Positions 54,822 through 63,592 are shown, counted from the first letter of the stretch. The stretch is DNA of 64,000 bases from Pseudomonas cichorii (GCF_018343775.1 NZ_CP074349.1:4144001-4208000); one strand, 5' to 3'. The notes: a model not told the origin generated them from the letters alone. Numbers and translations are program-made.

Positions 54822-55208
54822 TTAGTGAGTGGTAATGATGCGAACGGTGACAGAGCCTTGGTAGGTAACCCCGTCAGCGTCGCGCTGGGCATCGAACTGC
54901 TCGATTCGGACTGAAACTGCGCGCCCCACCGTCAGCGGCAAGGGGCGCTCATCCAGAGCGGCAACAATCTCTCCGATGACTCGCTTGACCTCGGCCTGGC
55001 CATGGGCGTCAGACCAGACCGACAAGTAGATCAGGCGCTGCTCGCGCTTCCTGCCAGCAATCGGCGAAATGTTGGTTGAGATTTCCCGGTCAATCGAGAC
55101 ATATGGCATGTCCGCATTCATCGGCGCGCCATCGTAAACAGGGCATGAAACCTCGGCCCCGAGCCGTTCAAATAACGCCTCTTGCAACGCAACGGAGGGG
55201 TCAGGCAT
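54822..55208 (-). CDS. DUF3168 family tail terminator (gpU-like)
   Basis: A 128-residue protein with DUF3168 features: VALQEALFERLGAEVSCPVY at the start, PYVSIDREISTNIS in the middle and the YLSVWSDAHGQAEVK motif. The family caps the completed tail tube (tail terminator). AGGAG is six bases before the ATG at 55208, and the gene overlaps the HK97 gp10-like gene by eight bases. Confidence 0.88.
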   Translation of the reverse strand: MPDPSVALQEALFERLGAEVSCPVYDGAPMNADMPYVSIDREISTNISPIAGRKREQRLIYLSVWSDAHGQAEVKRVIGEIVAALDERPLPLTVGRAVSVRIEQFDAQRDADGVTYQGSVTVRIITTH

Positions 55209-55779
55209 CTGTTGCTCCTGCGCTGGCTTTATCCAGGGTTCTGGCAACAGCGGCGCGAATGTTGGCCAAGACAAATTCCCGATTTACATCTTTCGCCGGG
55301 CGCAGCCATGGGTGAGCAGGACGAGCAGGAATATCAGGGTACTTGCCGAAAAAGTTTGTGCCGTCCGACTTGTTCTTCGTGTCGCGGGCCCGCAACGAAT
55401 TGCGACGACCTGACAGCTTCGACTTGTCCCGGTTGTTTGTGTGCTGACCACCGACAGCATCCCGGTCATCGCGGCGATAAATCGATCCGCTGTAGCCCTT
55501 TGTGCCGTACTCAAGAAAGCGCAGGTAGAAGAAGCGCTTCGTGTCACGCTTGCCACGAATACCGATCTCGGCATTAAGGCCGCTCTTCGTCACAAAGATC
55601 TTCAAGGCGTTTCGTGCAGCGCCCGTATCCTTGGGAATCAGTTGTTGCATGGTGGACAATATCCGCTCGGCGCTTTCCTTCATCACCACCGCAAGCTCGT
55701 TATCCATCGTCTTGTGGATGTTGCGCAGGGTTCGACGCAACTTGAAGTCACCGGACATACGAGATCGACGAGCAGCCAT
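55201..55779 (-). CDS. HK97 gp10-like minor tail/neck protein
   Basis: A 192-residue protein of the HK97 gp10 family, seen in RILSTMQQLIPKDTGAARNA, the IGIRGKR strand and the C-terminal HPWLRPAKDVNREFVL. The D-T-G-x-x-R-N element is a hallmark. The insert with many basic residues (about 105-140) is longer than usual. AGGAG is six bases before the ATG. These proteins sit at the neck between head and tail. Confidence 0.88.
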   Translation of the reverse strand: MAARRSRMSGDFKLRRTLRNIHKTMDNELAVVMKESAERILSTMQQLIPKDTGAARNALKIFVTKSGLNAEIGIRGKRDTKRFFYLRFLEYGTKGYSGSIYRRDDRDAVGGQHTNNRDKSKLSGRRNSLRARDTKNKSDGTNFFGKYPDIPARPAHPWLRPAKDVNREFVLANIRAAVARTLDKASAGATDA

Positions 55780-55782
55780 GAC

Positions 55783-55962
55783 CTACTCCTTGGCCAGATC
55801 GGCTTTTCCAGGCTTCGAGGGGGCAGCCACAGCCTCGACCACTTCCTCGGCATAGCCACGACTGATGAGGCCTTCGCCGTAGTCCTTGGCGACGGTGAAG
55901 ACTTCACCCTTCTCGCGATCACCGGACGCGCCGGACAATGGGCCAAGTGCACGAATTTTCAT
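55783..55962 (-). CDS. 59-residue small head-tail region protein
   Basis: A short gene between the head closure and gp10-like genes, with AGGTGA five bases before its ATG. The protein is MKIRALGPLSGASGDREKGE, then VFTVAKDYGEGLISRGYAEE and an alanine-lysine tail. Its core matches, at many positions, that of the 113-residue protein encoded at 56594-56935 (D-x-K-x-G...F-x-V...Y...L-I-x-x-G-x-A-x-E-V), so the two are probable paralogues. Function unknown. Confidence 0.75.
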   Translation of the reverse strand: MKIRALGPLSGASGDREKGEVFTVAKDYGEGLISRGYAEEVVEAVAAPSKPGKADLAKE

Positions 55963-55970
55963 GATTCACC

Positions 55971-56297
55971 TCATGGGTTTGGAACGCTGGAGCACAACAG
56001 CCGCAGCATGTCCCGTTCGTTGTTGAGTAGCGTGGCCTCCACCCGGTAGGTGGTGCCGGTCCTTTTTTCGGTCACCCGCCAACCTGCAGCGATGTCTGCA
56101 CGCGGGCGGATGCGGATCTCGGCAGTGACCGTGGCCTTCAGTTGCTCGGCCACCGGCGCTACCCGACCTGTCGGCAGTGTGATATCCGCCCAGACCTCGC
56201 CGACCGGCGACCAGACCTCATCGAATCCGCCCGACTTGTTCTGCACGCGCTCCGGCTTGGCCAGGATGCAGCGGTGTCGCATAGATCCTGCTCTCAT
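55971..56297 (-). CDS. Phage head closure protein
   Basis: A 108-residue head closure protein (SPP1 gp16/lambda FII-like group), recognised from MRAGSMRHRCILAKPE, DEVWSPVGEVWADI and EIRIRPRADIAAGWRV. The ATG at 56297 overlaps the stop of the connector gene (TGATG); an internal ATG at 56282 is possible but family members usually begin MRAG. It seals the portal after packaging. Confidence 0.88.
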   Translation of the reverse strand: MRAGSMRHRCILAKPERVQNKSGGFDEVWSPVGEVWADITLPTGRVAPVAEQLKATVTAEIRIRPRADIAAGWRVTEKRTGTTYRVEATLLNNERDMLRLLCSSVPNP

Positions 56298-56593
56298 CAG
56301 AAGCGCTTCCTGTACCAGAGCAGGCGGTCAACAGCGAGAGGCACGGCAGTGAGTCCCCCGACGGCGACCGCCTCGCGGTTTGCATACCAGTGCCCAACCA
56401 GCAGCAGGACGGCTTGCTTGACGTCACCGGTCAATCCCATCTGCTCGGGCTCGACAGGATCTGTCTCGACCAGCTTCCGGTCGCAATGCTGCTCGACGTG
56501 CGCCATGGCCGCCTCGATGTAGCCCGCGATCAAAGCGTCTTCCTCATCGCCATCGACACGCAGGTGCACCTTCACGGTGGCCAGATCGATCAT
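56297..56593 (-). CDS. Head-tail connector protein (gp6-like)
   Basis: A 98-residue HK97 gp6-like connector, starting MIDLATVKVHLRVDGDEED, with IEAAMAHVEQHCDRKL and the late-helix pattern VKQAVLLLVGHWYANRE, ending in LLWYRKRF. It forms the ring below the portal. It starts on the last base of the preceding stop region and overlaps the head closure gene by one base. Confidence 0.92.
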   Translation of the reverse strand: MIDLATVKVHLRVDGDEEDALIAGYIEAAMAHVEQHCDRKLVETDPVEPEQMGLTGDVKQAVLLLVGHWYANREAVAVGGLTAVPLAVDRLLWYRKRF

Positions 56594-56935
56594 TTACTTG
56601 ACCCCTGCAGCGGCCTTATCGGCCTCAGCCTTTTCAGCCGCTTCCTTTTCCGCAGCGTCCTTTTCGGCCAGAGCCTTATCCGCAGCCTCTTTCTCGGCAG
56701 CAGCCTTTTCGGCGGCGGCCTTATCTTCCTTCGGAGCCGCTGGCTTGCTCTCCTTGGCAAGCGGCATACGCGGCTTTCCATTTGCGCCGACTTCGACTGC
56801 CAAGCCCTTGCCGATCAGCGTGTGGGCATACTCATCGTCCACATCATCAAAGATTGCGCCAGCCTTGACCTTGTCCGATTCAGAGCCCAGCAGCTTGGAG
56901 TTGCCAACAAAGCCCCACAGGATCTTGATTTTCAT
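56594..56935 (-). CDS. Small phage protein with Ala/Glu/Lys-rich coiled-coil tail
   Basis: A 113-residue protein. Residues 1-55 form a small domain (MKIKILWGFVGNSKLL, then AGAIFDDVDDEYAHTLIGKG), related to the 59-residue protein at 55783-55962. Residues 60-113 are a repetitive Ala-Glu-Lys-Asp tract (AEKAAAEKEAADKA) likely to be one long helix. GGAGG is four bases before the ATG. It lies between capsid and connector; perhaps a capsid decoration or assembly factor, but no function is known. Confidence 0.7.
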   Translation of the reverse strand: MKIKILWGFVGNSKLLGSESDKVKAGAIFDDVDDEYAHTLIGKGLAVEVGANGKPRMPLAKESKPAAPKEDKAAAEKAAAEKEAADKALAEKDAAEKEAAEKAEADKAAAGVK

Positions 56936-56988
56936 GATGCCTCCAGAAATGAAGAGGCCGACAATATGCCGGCCTTCAGTGGGGTTGC

Positions 56989-58191
56989 TTACGCTGCAGA
57001 CGGGAATCGACCCTTCACCAGCGCCTCTTTACGGCGCACGCCAAGACCCAGGCGCTCTTCAACAAGCAGCGCTCGCTCGTTGCGAATGAACTGGTCGTTG
57101 ATCAGGCCCATCTTGAACAGGAAAGTGAGGCGGTCAAACAGAGTGGTGGAGCGAGCGAAGTTTGCAACCAGGAACTCACCACCCGTATCCGCATCACCCT
57201 CGTCCATGCTGTCCGAGGTGATCACAGGGCGACCCCAGAGGATCGGCGTAACCAGGCCCTGCAGGTTTGCGAACAGGTAGCGGTTCTCGCCATCCTTCTG
57301 CAGCTCGATGTTCATCCAGTCGAGTTCGGTCATGACCGTGCCATCAGCGGACATCTTCGACTGTTTGCGCACCTGGTAGATGGCGCGACGCACCAGATCG
57401 ATGGCGGTGTCACCGGCCTTGCTCAAGTTGGTGTCGTAAACGGTTGCCTGGGTCATCAGGCCATTCAGGTTCTCGCCGGTGCCGTCGCCTTTGAGGATCT
57501 GTGCCTCCTCTTCCAGCTTCAGGTCGTAACGCAGCAGTTGCTGAAGGTAGGCGAACATCTGGGGCACATCGTCCAGCGCTTCGTCGGTCACCGGCATCCA
57601 GACGGCGAGCTTCTTCACGCGATCAGTGACACGCTCGAAGGTGACGTTACTGGTCGGCTTCAGGCCGCCCTCGGCCACCGGCGCAGCCCCCTTGGTGTGC
57701 AGCAGCTCACGGAAGTAGGTGTACTCCTGAGCAGACACGGGGATCACGTTCAGCAGATCACGGATGCGCAGCTCCTGACGAATGCCTGGCTGAATGACAG
57801 GGTCATAGACAGGGGCCACAACGCCAGCGCTGGTGACCTTCATTTCCTTCATGCTGGCCAGGTCGGACTTGGTCACTTCCATATGAGCCAGCGAAGCGTT
57901 CTTCTGATTCAGGGCCTTGTAGCTGTCATCGCCCTTGATCATGTCGATGAAGCTCTTGCCCTCGCCTGGCTGGCCACGCAACTTGACGCCCTTCTGCTCC
58001 AGATCCACGACCTGGTCGATGACCTTTTGCAGCTCGCCCTTCTGATCCTCGATCTGCTTCTTCAGATCACCGGTTACCTTGTTGCCCTTTTCGACTTCAT
58101 CCATGGCTGCGTCGTACTTCTTCTGCAGGCCATCGAAACCGTCCTTCAGTTGCTGCTCCAGGGCGTCTTTTACTTCTTTCACTTCGCTCAT
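56989..58191 (-). CDS. Major capsid protein, HK97 type
   Basis: A 400-residue capsid precursor. Residues 1-90 are the coiled-coil delta (scaffold) domain (KEVKDALEQQLKDGFDGLQK), removed by the protease. The mature HK97 fold begins with an N-arm near residue 110 and has SAQEYTYFRELL, AEGGLKPTSNVTFERVTD and IAVWMPVTDEALDD-like motifs in the E-loop and spine region. The start overlaps the protease stop by four bases (ATGA), so synthesis is coupled. Confidence 0.96.
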   Translation of the reverse strand: MSEVKEVKDALEQQLKDGFDGLQKKYDAAMDEVEKGNKVTGDLKKQIEDQKGELQKVIDQVVDLEQKGVKLRGQPGEGKSFIDMIKGDDSYKALNQKNASLAHMEVTKSDLASMKEMKVTSAGVVAPVYDPVIQPGIRQELRIRDLLNVIPVSAQEYTYFRELLHTKGAAPVAEGGLKPTSNVTFERVTDRVKKLAVWMPVTDEALDDVPQMFAYLQQLLRYDLKLEEEAQILKGDGTGENLNGLMTQATVYDTNLSKAGDTAIDLVRRAIYQVRKQSKMSADGTVMTELDWMNIELQKDGENRYLFANLQGLVTPILWGRPVITSDSMDEGDADTGGEFLVANFARSTTLFDRLTFLFKMGLINDQFIRNERALLVEERLGLGVRRKEALVKGRFPSAA

Positions 58192-58829
58192 TGCGATGCT
58201 CCAAAATGGTGGGTGAACAGGTTAGAAATTTCTTTCAGCTCATCCACGATCACCGTGGCCTCACTGCCGCCATCACGGCGTAGTGCGGAGTAGCCGAGCG
58301 AAGCGACTGCTGCCGCTTCCTTCTGAGAAAGCCCGATGCGCTCGCGCAAGGCGTTCTCGAAAAGACGAATGTCAGATTTGACGGTAAGGACTTGCGCCTC
58401 AGGGTTCATGCCGAACGGGACGAAAGAGGCCTCCCACAGTTCGGCCTCCTTGATAATCCGAACTCGACGTCCGGCGCGCTCTTCAAAATCCGCCTTGATG
58501 GTGTTGAATCCGATCGACATGCTGTCCAGAATTTCGGACTTCATGAGTTCGTATGCATCTCGGGCATAGCTGACCGCAAGGTTGACTTTGCCCTTGAGCA
58601 ACAGCCCGTGATCATCCGACGTGTAATCGGCTGCGCCTACCAGTCGGGTCAGGTCGTGATAAAGGGCCAGCTTCAGCTTGCCACCGCGAGTGGTTTTTAC
58701 GCGGGTGAACGCACCAGGCAGGATGACGTCGTCGCCCAAGTCAACGTTGTTGAAAACCGCCGCGTAACCCTCGAAGTTGCCAGCCTCGTCCACCGCCTTC
58801 AGTTCAAAAGGCACTTCAAGCTTGGACAT
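58188..58829 (-). CDS. HK97-family prohead protease
   Basis: A 213-residue serine protease of the herpesvirus-assemblin-like fold. Diagnostic are GNFEGYAAVFNNVDLGDDVI at the start, the histidine in LALYHDLTRLVG (about residue 57) and the serine in SMSIGFNTIKADF (about 98). It matures the capsid by removing the delta domain. It overlaps the portal gene by 14 bases and the capsid gene by four. Confidence 0.94.
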   Translation of the reverse strand: MSKLEVPFELKAVDEAGNFEGYAAVFNNVDLGDDVILPGAFTRVKTTRGGKLKLALYHDLTRLVGAADYTSDDHGLLLKGKVNLAVSYARDAYELMKSEILDSMSIGFNTIKADFEERAGRRVRIIKEAELWEASFVPFGMNPEAQVLTVKSDIRLFENALRERIGLSQKEAAAVASLGYSALRRDGGSEATVIVDELKEISNLFTHHFGASQ

Positions 58830-60030
58830 TTTTTTCCATCTCCCACCGGGTAACCCTGTTGTATTCGTCGCCTTCCAGAGGAGGCAGGTTTTCTTTTGAG
58901 CGGACTTCGTTGATGGTCATCCAGCCAGAACCACCTGAACCACCGAGGGCGGCACCAAGGTAGGTCGCTCGCCCGGCGCTATCGGCACGCAGCAAGCCCT
59001 CGACAACGAATTCCACGAAGCGCCCGGTACTGCCAAACAGCTTGCTGTTGAGCTCGTCTTCGATGGTGTCGATGTAGGGTTTGAGACCGAAGGTGATGAA
59101 CCCGATCAGTTGCTGCTCCAGGTTGGAACCCATGATCGATGTCTTGCCCGCGCGGTTGGCCAGCCAGAGCGGCACGCCGTAGATGCCCGCCATCGCCTCT
59201 TCTTGAAACTGCTGCGACTCGATGAACTGGGCATCCTTCTGAGTGATGCCTGCCGGGACGATCTTGGGGTTTCCCTGGAGAATGGCCATCTTGCCGATGT
59301 CATCTGCATCGGCCTTGCGAACGTCGGGGAACTTCTCCATCACCTGAGCCTGCTGGGCCTTTGTGAGGAACTGCTCGTAGATGACGTAACCGCCGGTGAA
59401 ACCGCCTTTACGCATGAACCGCGCCGACCATTGCTGCCCAGCCTTGGCGAGCCCCATGGTTTCAGCCTGATGATCAAGGGGTGATAGCCCGACAACCCCA
59501 TCCAAGCTGAAGAGCTTGAAGTGCAGCATGTTCTCTGGCGATACCGGAAAGGGGTCGCCCTCGTTGGGCGTGACCATGTAGATCAGCTCATCGTCGGTGT
59601 CGATCTTCACCGTCCTGCCGTCAAGCGGGACAAGGCCGATCACGTCCCCCTGGCCGTTCCGCTCGATCAGTGCGAAAGCATTACCCCGAAGGGCCATGTT
59701 CACGACCACGAACTTGAGGAAGTTCAGCATCGTCATGTAGGGGTTTGGCTTGCGCAGCAGCTTAAGCATCCGGTCGCTGCCATTGATCATCTGCCGGCCG
59801 CCTTGTTTGTCCTCGTACAGCTTCAGCGGCAGACCACTCAGAGACTCCGAGAGGATCTTGACGCAGGACCAAACCATGCTGATGGAAAGGGCCGTCTTGA
59901 CCGTGACCCGCACCCCCGCCTTGGTCCGCTTGCCGCCGACCTCAAGATCCACCTCCACATAGTCGCCCGTAGCCGGATCTGTGTAGCCAAGGAATCCCCA
60001 TGACATGGGGTTGTACCATTTGAATGCCAT
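58816..60030 (-). CDS. Phage portal protein, HK97 family
   Basis: A 404-residue portal subunit. Family motifs are SMVWSCVKILSESLSGLPLK, ALRGNAFALIERNG, and GVVGLSPLDHQAETMGLA, followed by GIYGVPLWLANRAGKTS and the late KPYIDTIEDELNSKLF. Twelve copies form the channel for DNA entry. The start is 2 bases after the large terminase stop, and the gene overlaps the protease gene. Confidence 0.95.
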   Translation of the reverse strand: MAFKWYNPMSWGFLGYTDPATGDYVEVDLEVGGKRTKAGVRVTVKTALSISMVWSCVKILSESLSGLPLKLYEDKQGGRQMINGSDRMLKLLRKPNPYMTMLNFLKFVVVNMALRGNAFALIERNGQGDVIGLVPLDGRTVKIDTDDELIYMVTPNEGDPFPVSPENMLHFKLFSLDGVVGLSPLDHQAETMGLAKAGQQWSARFMRKGGFTGGYVIYEQFLTKAQQAQVMEKFPDVRKADADDIGKMAILQGNPKIVPAGITQKDAQFIESQQFQEEAMAGIYGVPLWLANRAGKTSIMGSNLEQQLIGFITFGLKPYIDTIEDELNSKLFGSTGRFVEFVVEGLLRADSAGRATYLGAALGGSGGSGWMTINEVRSKENLPPLEGDEYNRVTRWEMEKNVQA

Positions 60031-60032
60031 GG

Positions 60033-61721
60033 TCAGCCTACTAATCCGAAGAACCCGTTTTCCAGGTAGTCACCCATGCCGCCCTGCGCCTCTGGGTTCA
60101 GGGCAATGAGCGTCACAGCGTTGAACAGGGCCATCAGCGGGTCGATCTTTGCCGAACCGCTGGCCTGCTTGGTAATGAGGATTGCGTTGCCGCGCGGCTC
60201 GACCCTGGCGTTGCCGCAGCACCAGGCCATCATTGGCTGGCCGCCATGCCACAGCCCGCCTTCGGCCAGCTTGCGCTCGGCAGTCTTGATCGCGCCGCCG
60301 AGGGTATAGCCCTGCTTCACTCCGCCGATCTTTTCTCTTGGGATGCCTCTGGCCTCCAGGGCGTCGAGAATCGCGCCGATACCCACAGGGTCGAGCCCCA
60401 CCTGGTCGAGCAGACCAGCCTCCTCTACTTGGGCGACCAACTCGGCGATTTGGTCCACGTCGTCGCCGATGCGCTCGACCAAGGTCAGGTGACCATCCTT
60501 GGCGAAGTCACGGATGCGCGGGGCCTCAGCCTTGCGCCGCTCCAGCACCGAAGGGTGAGCCCAAGCATGCGTCCAGGTAAGCCACCGGCGGCTATCGCGC
60601 TCGCGCCCCACTGCAGCAAAGCCGAGTAAGTCATCGAGGCCGCCGCCGTCAATGCCGATGTCGATCACCTCGCAACGCTCGAGCAGATCCTCCAGCGTCA
60701 GGCAATCCGCAGAAGCCTGGCGCTCCCAGTAGTCGGCACCAGCCCAGCGATCCGACAGCAAAGCAAGACCGATCTCGACGTTCAGATGCTTGGCCAGGAA
60801 ACCGCGGAACGACTCTTCACCATCGATCTGGGCCTGGGCATAACCCCGCTCGATGAACAGCTCATCCACCGACAACCCTAGATTGGGGTTGGTGATGTAG
60901 GCGTTGGAGAAGTCGCGGTGAGCACCGGCATCAAGCATTGCCTTGGGAAACTCGTAAAGCACAGGCAGGAAAGATCGATCGACAATCTCGCCGCTTCGCA
61001 CCTTGCGGGCGTACATCAGCTTCTGGCGGAACACACCGGCTGGTGGCGCATCAGACTGGGTGGTAGCCCAGATGATGAATCCCTCGGGGCGTGACGCCAG
61101 GCCGCCAGTCGCCTCCCTCAGCATCGCCTCGGCGTTGGCTCGCTTGCCGAACACCCATAGCTCATCTACGAAGACCCCAATGGCCTTCTTGCCCGACACC
61201 GTTTCACTGTCAGCGGCCACCACCTTCAAGGTGGCATTGGTTTGGTGATGGGTGACGGTGCGGATGTGATCCTGCACCTTGAGCAGGGCCGAAAGCTCGT
61301 CATCGGCCCGTACCATGTCGCGGATCGGGATGTACGAGTTGTCAGCGATCTCCTTGGTCGGAGCCAAGATGATGAACTCGCCCGACGGACGCCAGTTGAG
61401 GATCAGCGCTGTGAGCATTATCCCGGCGGCGATCGTCGACTTCCCGTTCTTCTTGCTGATCAGCAGCATAAACTCGCTGACCAGTCGCCGCCCCTCGTCT
61501 GGGTCATACGCGCCGAATATGGCTGCCACGAATTGGTTGACCCAGTCGCGTACCGTCTCGGACATCAGCGGGCTGCCAGTGGCATCGACCATCCGGAGCG
61601 CCCCGAACACTTCCAGCGCCTCCTCGGCCTCAGTCGGGAACAGCGGCTCGAAGGGGATAAGGCTTTGACGCGCGACGATGCGCTGCTCCCAGTCGGGGCA
61701 TGCGGTTGACCACTCCATCAT
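60033..61721 (-). CDS. Terminase large subunit (packaging ATPase/nuclease)
   Basis: A 562-residue motor protein. The ATPase domain has a Walker A-like SKKNGKST (89-96) and Walker B GVFVDELW (182-189); the nuclease domain has acidic motif DIGIDGGGLDDLLGF (about 356-370) and VGLDPVGIGAILDAL. The length and order match HK97/P2-like terminases of the Terminase_1 group. It overlaps the small subunit by four bases (ATGA), with the first Met at 61721. Confidence 0.95.
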   Translation of the reverse strand: MMEWSTACPDWEQRIVARQSLIPFEPLFPTEAEEALEVFGALRMVDATGSPLMSETVRDWVNQFVAAIFGAYDPDEGRRLVSEFMLLISKKNGKSTIAAGIMLTALILNWRPSGEFIILAPTKEIADNSYIPIRDMVRADDELSALLKVQDHIRTVTHHQTNATLKVVAADSETVSGKKAIGVFVDELWVFGKRANAEAMLREATGGLASRPEGFIIWATTQSDAPPAGVFRQKLMYARKVRSGEIVDRSFLPVLYEFPKAMLDAGAHRDFSNAYITNPNLGLSVDELFIERGYAQAQIDGEESFRGFLAKHLNVEIGLALLSDRWAGADYWERQASADCLTLEDLLERCEVIDIGIDGGGLDDLLGFAAVGRERDSRRWLTWTHAWAHPSVLERRKAEAPRIRDFAKDGHLTLVERIGDDVDQIAELVAQVEEAGLLDQVGLDPVGIGAILDALEARGIPREKIGGVKQGYTLGGAIKTAERKLAEGGLWHGGQPMMAWCCGNARVEPRGNAILITKQASGSAKIDPLMALFNAVTLIALNPEAQGGMGDYLENGFFGLVG

Positions 61722-62212
61722 TTCACCGATCGCAGAGGGCCCCGGCGGGCACCGAACTTACCAGACGCCGCCTCGGCAGCCTTATCCTTGGCCTGTTCCT
61801 TCTTCCCGCTCTCCCCTTTGCGAGGGTGCACGAAGGGCATCAGGGCCTTAGCGGCGTCGACACGTAACTTTGGCTCAGTGCCCAGGTCGTTCATGACGGC
61901 CAAAAGGAAATCTTTTGGGTCGCGATGCCCGAGCGCCTGAGCCAAGTCGAAGCCTGGCGACTCCACATCACCGGCACCAGCGGAAGGCGCTTCAGGCCGT
62001 GACTCGGCTTTAACACCTTTAACACTTTTAACAGTGCTGCCCAGGGCTTCCAGCTTATGCAGCTCGGCAATGACATCAGGGTCTTTTGCCAGACGAGAAC
62101 CGGCTGCCGAGGCCGTTTTCTCTGGGCATCCAGCCTCAATAGCCGCATCTCGATTGGACGCACCTCTCCTCACGGCGTCGATGAACGCGCGCTTTCGAGG
62201 TGTTAAAGCCAT
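61718..62212 (-). CDS. Terminase small subunit
   Basis: A 164-residue DNA-recognition subunit. The N-terminus is a helix-turn-helix, LTPRKRAFIDAVRRGASNRD, then DAAIEAGCPEKTASAAGSRL, as in phage terminases of the P27/Terminase_2 type. The tail is basic and alanine-rich. It should bind the cos or pac site, probably the gene-free stretch just upstream. Its ATG is at 62212, with no strong ribosome site. Confidence 0.9.
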   Translation of the reverse strand: MALTPRKRAFIDAVRRGASNRDAAIEAGCPEKTASAAGSRLAKDPDVIAELHKLEALGSTVKSVKGVKAESRPEAPSAGAGDVESPGFDLAQALGHRDPKDFLLAVMNDLGTEPKLRVDAAKALMPFVHPRKGESGKKEQAKDKAAEAASGKFGARRGPLRSVK

Positions 62213-62369
62213 TTAACAAAAATCCTGTGGGGGAAAAAAATCTGTACGTGGGATCGAAGGCGGTCTAGCTAGATGAGAATTACTATATTTTAGCCTCCCC
62301 CCACCCTTTGCAGCACGTCACCGGCGTGCCTGTCGGCCTCGGCCCGGACTCAACGCCGGTTTCCCGACG
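62213..62369. other. Gene-free stretch beside terminase; cos-site candidate
   Basis: These 157 bases lie between the HNH nuclease and small terminase genes. In many HK97-like phages with an HNH gene beside the terminase, the cohesive-end site is here. The stretch has an A-rich tract (GGGGGAAAAAAATC at 62230-62243), an AT-rich centre and GC-rich repeats (ACGTCACCGGCGTGCC). No cut site can be identified by eye. Confidence 0.35.
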
Positions 62370-62708
62370 TCAGCCAGCAAGGCCTGCTGCTTCCTCTGCC
62401 TGCTTCACCGAGTCATGGCAGGGTTTGCACAGCGACTGCCAGTTGTCCTGACTCCAGAACAGATCCTGATCACCTCGATGCGGGATCTTGTGGTCAACCA
62501 CGCTGGCAGCAACGGTCAGCCCTTGTCGCTCGCAATACACGCAGACCGGATGATCGAGAAGGTAGCGCTCACGCGCCTTTTGCCACTTGTAGCCATACCC
62601 ACGCTGCGAGCTGGTCATGCCGCTTCGCCAACTGCCGGGCGTAACGACATTCACCCTTGAGGTGGATGACTCTTTGATCCTGGAACCGAGCGTCTTTAGC
62701 CTGGGCAT
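62370..62708 (-). CDS. HNH endonuclease
   Basis: A 112-residue nuclease. The zinc ribbon cysteines are in HPVCVYCER and LCKPCHDSV, and the HNH catalytic core is VVDHKIPHRGD with SQDNWQSL. Terminase-adjacent HNH enzymes assist cos cleavage in HK97-like phages. GAGG is four bases before the ATG at 62708. It lies 2 bases after the Rz1 stop. Confidence 0.93.
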   Translation of the reverse strand: MPRLKTLGSRIKESSTSRVNVVTPGSWRSGMTSSQRGYGYKWQKARERYLLDHPVCVYCERQGLTVAASVVDHKIPHRGDQDLFWSQDNWQSLCKPCHDSVKQAEEAAGLAG

Positions 62709-62710
62709 CG

Positions 62711-62983
62711 TTACCTCGACTGACTGCGCTTTATCTGAGCGTCCACTTGGTCAGCGCACGTGTCGAGCAGGTTGACCGCTCGATCCTTGAGCGCCCAAAG
62801 ATCACCGTTCACAACAACGTCTTCATCGCTTTCGCTGATGCGCTCACAGGGCACAAGCTCAGGGGGCTCCAGCCTTACCGCTGTTGTCTTTACTGGCACT
62901 GGCGGGCTTGCCGCGCAGGCCGTCAGGCAAAGGCTGATCAGCCCACTTACGAACAGCCGGACTCTTACGCTTGAGGTCTTCAA
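62711..62983 (-). CDS. Rz1-like outer-membrane spanin (o-spanin)
   Basis: A 90-residue lipoprotein with signal peptide and lipobox LTAC at about residue 23, then a proline-rich start (SPPVPVKTTAV) and a C-terminal helix. It lies in a different frame inside and beyond the 3' end of Rz, the hallmark of Rz1. The start is TTG at 62983, with AGGAAAG close upstream. With Rz it fuses the inner and outer membranes in the last stage of lysis. Confidence 0.85.
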   Translation of the reverse strand: MKTSSVRVRLFVSGLISLCLTACAASPPVPVKTTAVRLEPPELVPCERISESDEDVVVNGDLWALKDRAVNLLDTCADQVDAQIKRSQSR

Positions 62984-63281
62984 AGTCTTTCCTTGCCTTG
63001 AGGGCTTTCTGTTCGCTGGCCTTGAGCCGCCTGCTCAGATCTGCTTGATAGTCAGCATTGCGCTTGGCCTCGGCTCGCAGTGTTGTGATCGTGGCCTGGC
63101 TTTCAGCGTTGGCCGCCATGGCCTTCTGCGTGTTCTCAGTCTCGACCGCGAGACTGCCTTGCAGAGTGACGACCCGCACCTGCTGGACAGCTATCAACAA
63201 GGCCATGACGATCGTGATGATCACAGCAACAGCAATGATCCGCATGACCGTGCCCGCTTTTGCTACTGACTCAATGCTCAT
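62859..63281 (-). CDS. Rz-like inner-membrane spanin (i-spanin)
   Basis: A 140-residue type II membrane protein: one N-terminal helix (MRIIAVAVIITIVMALLIAV, about residues 13-32), then a periplasmic coiled coil (AESQATITTLRAEAKRNADY, QADLSRRLKASEQKALKARK) typical of Rz. The ATG at 63281 overlaps the holin stop by four bases. Its 3' portion holds the Rz1 gene in another frame. Confidence 0.88.
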   Translation of the reverse strand: MSIESVAKAGTVMRIIAVAVIITIVMALLIAVQQVRVVTLQGSLAVETENTQKAMAANAESQATITTLRAEAKRNADYQADLSRRLKASEQKALKARKDFEDLKRKSPAVRKWADQPLPDGLRGKPASASKDNSGKAGAP

Positions 63282-63592
63282 ACCGAATCTGCCTTGCGAT
63301 TGATGATCCGGAGCATCAGCTCGCGGATAGCCGCTACACCCAGAAAGCCGATAGCACCACCAGCGGCCACGGAAAGACTTGCAGGCCATTCCAACCACTC
63401 AATGATGGTCGAGGCCACCAGGCTCAAGCAGCCACAGATCAGAGACTCAAGGATGATCCGCCAAGGCTTGGTTTCCCTGGCGTCGTACAGCACGCGCAAG
63501 AACGAGATGACTGCGGCCATGATTACGCCCTGCCATAACGGATCAGAGAGAGCCAGGTAGAAACGGGCCCAGGTGTCTGGTTTATCAGGCAT
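63278..63592 (-). CDS. Phage holin (lambda-family, three helices)
   Basis: A 104-residue holin: short soluble start MPDKPDTWARFYLALSDPLW, then three hydrophobic helices (GVIMAAVISFLRVLY, IILESLICGCLSLVASTII, AGGAIGFLGVAAIRELML) and a basic C-terminus. This fits class I holins of lambdoid phages. The ATG at 63592 is chosen because the family starts with this segment; the ribosome site is weak. It controls timing of lysis and precedes the spanins. Confidence 0.87.
   Translation of the reverse strand: MPDKPDTWARFYLALSDPLWQGVIMAAVISFLRVLYDARETKPWRIILESLICGCLSLVASTIIEWLEWPASLSVAAGGAIGFLGVAAIRELMLRIINRKADSV

Noticed and set aside
55783-55962. Dismissal of the 59-codon gene as noise
   Set aside because: I first took it for a shadow, but it has a good ribosome site, fills an otherwise empty gap and resembles a neighbouring phage protein, so it was kept as a gene.
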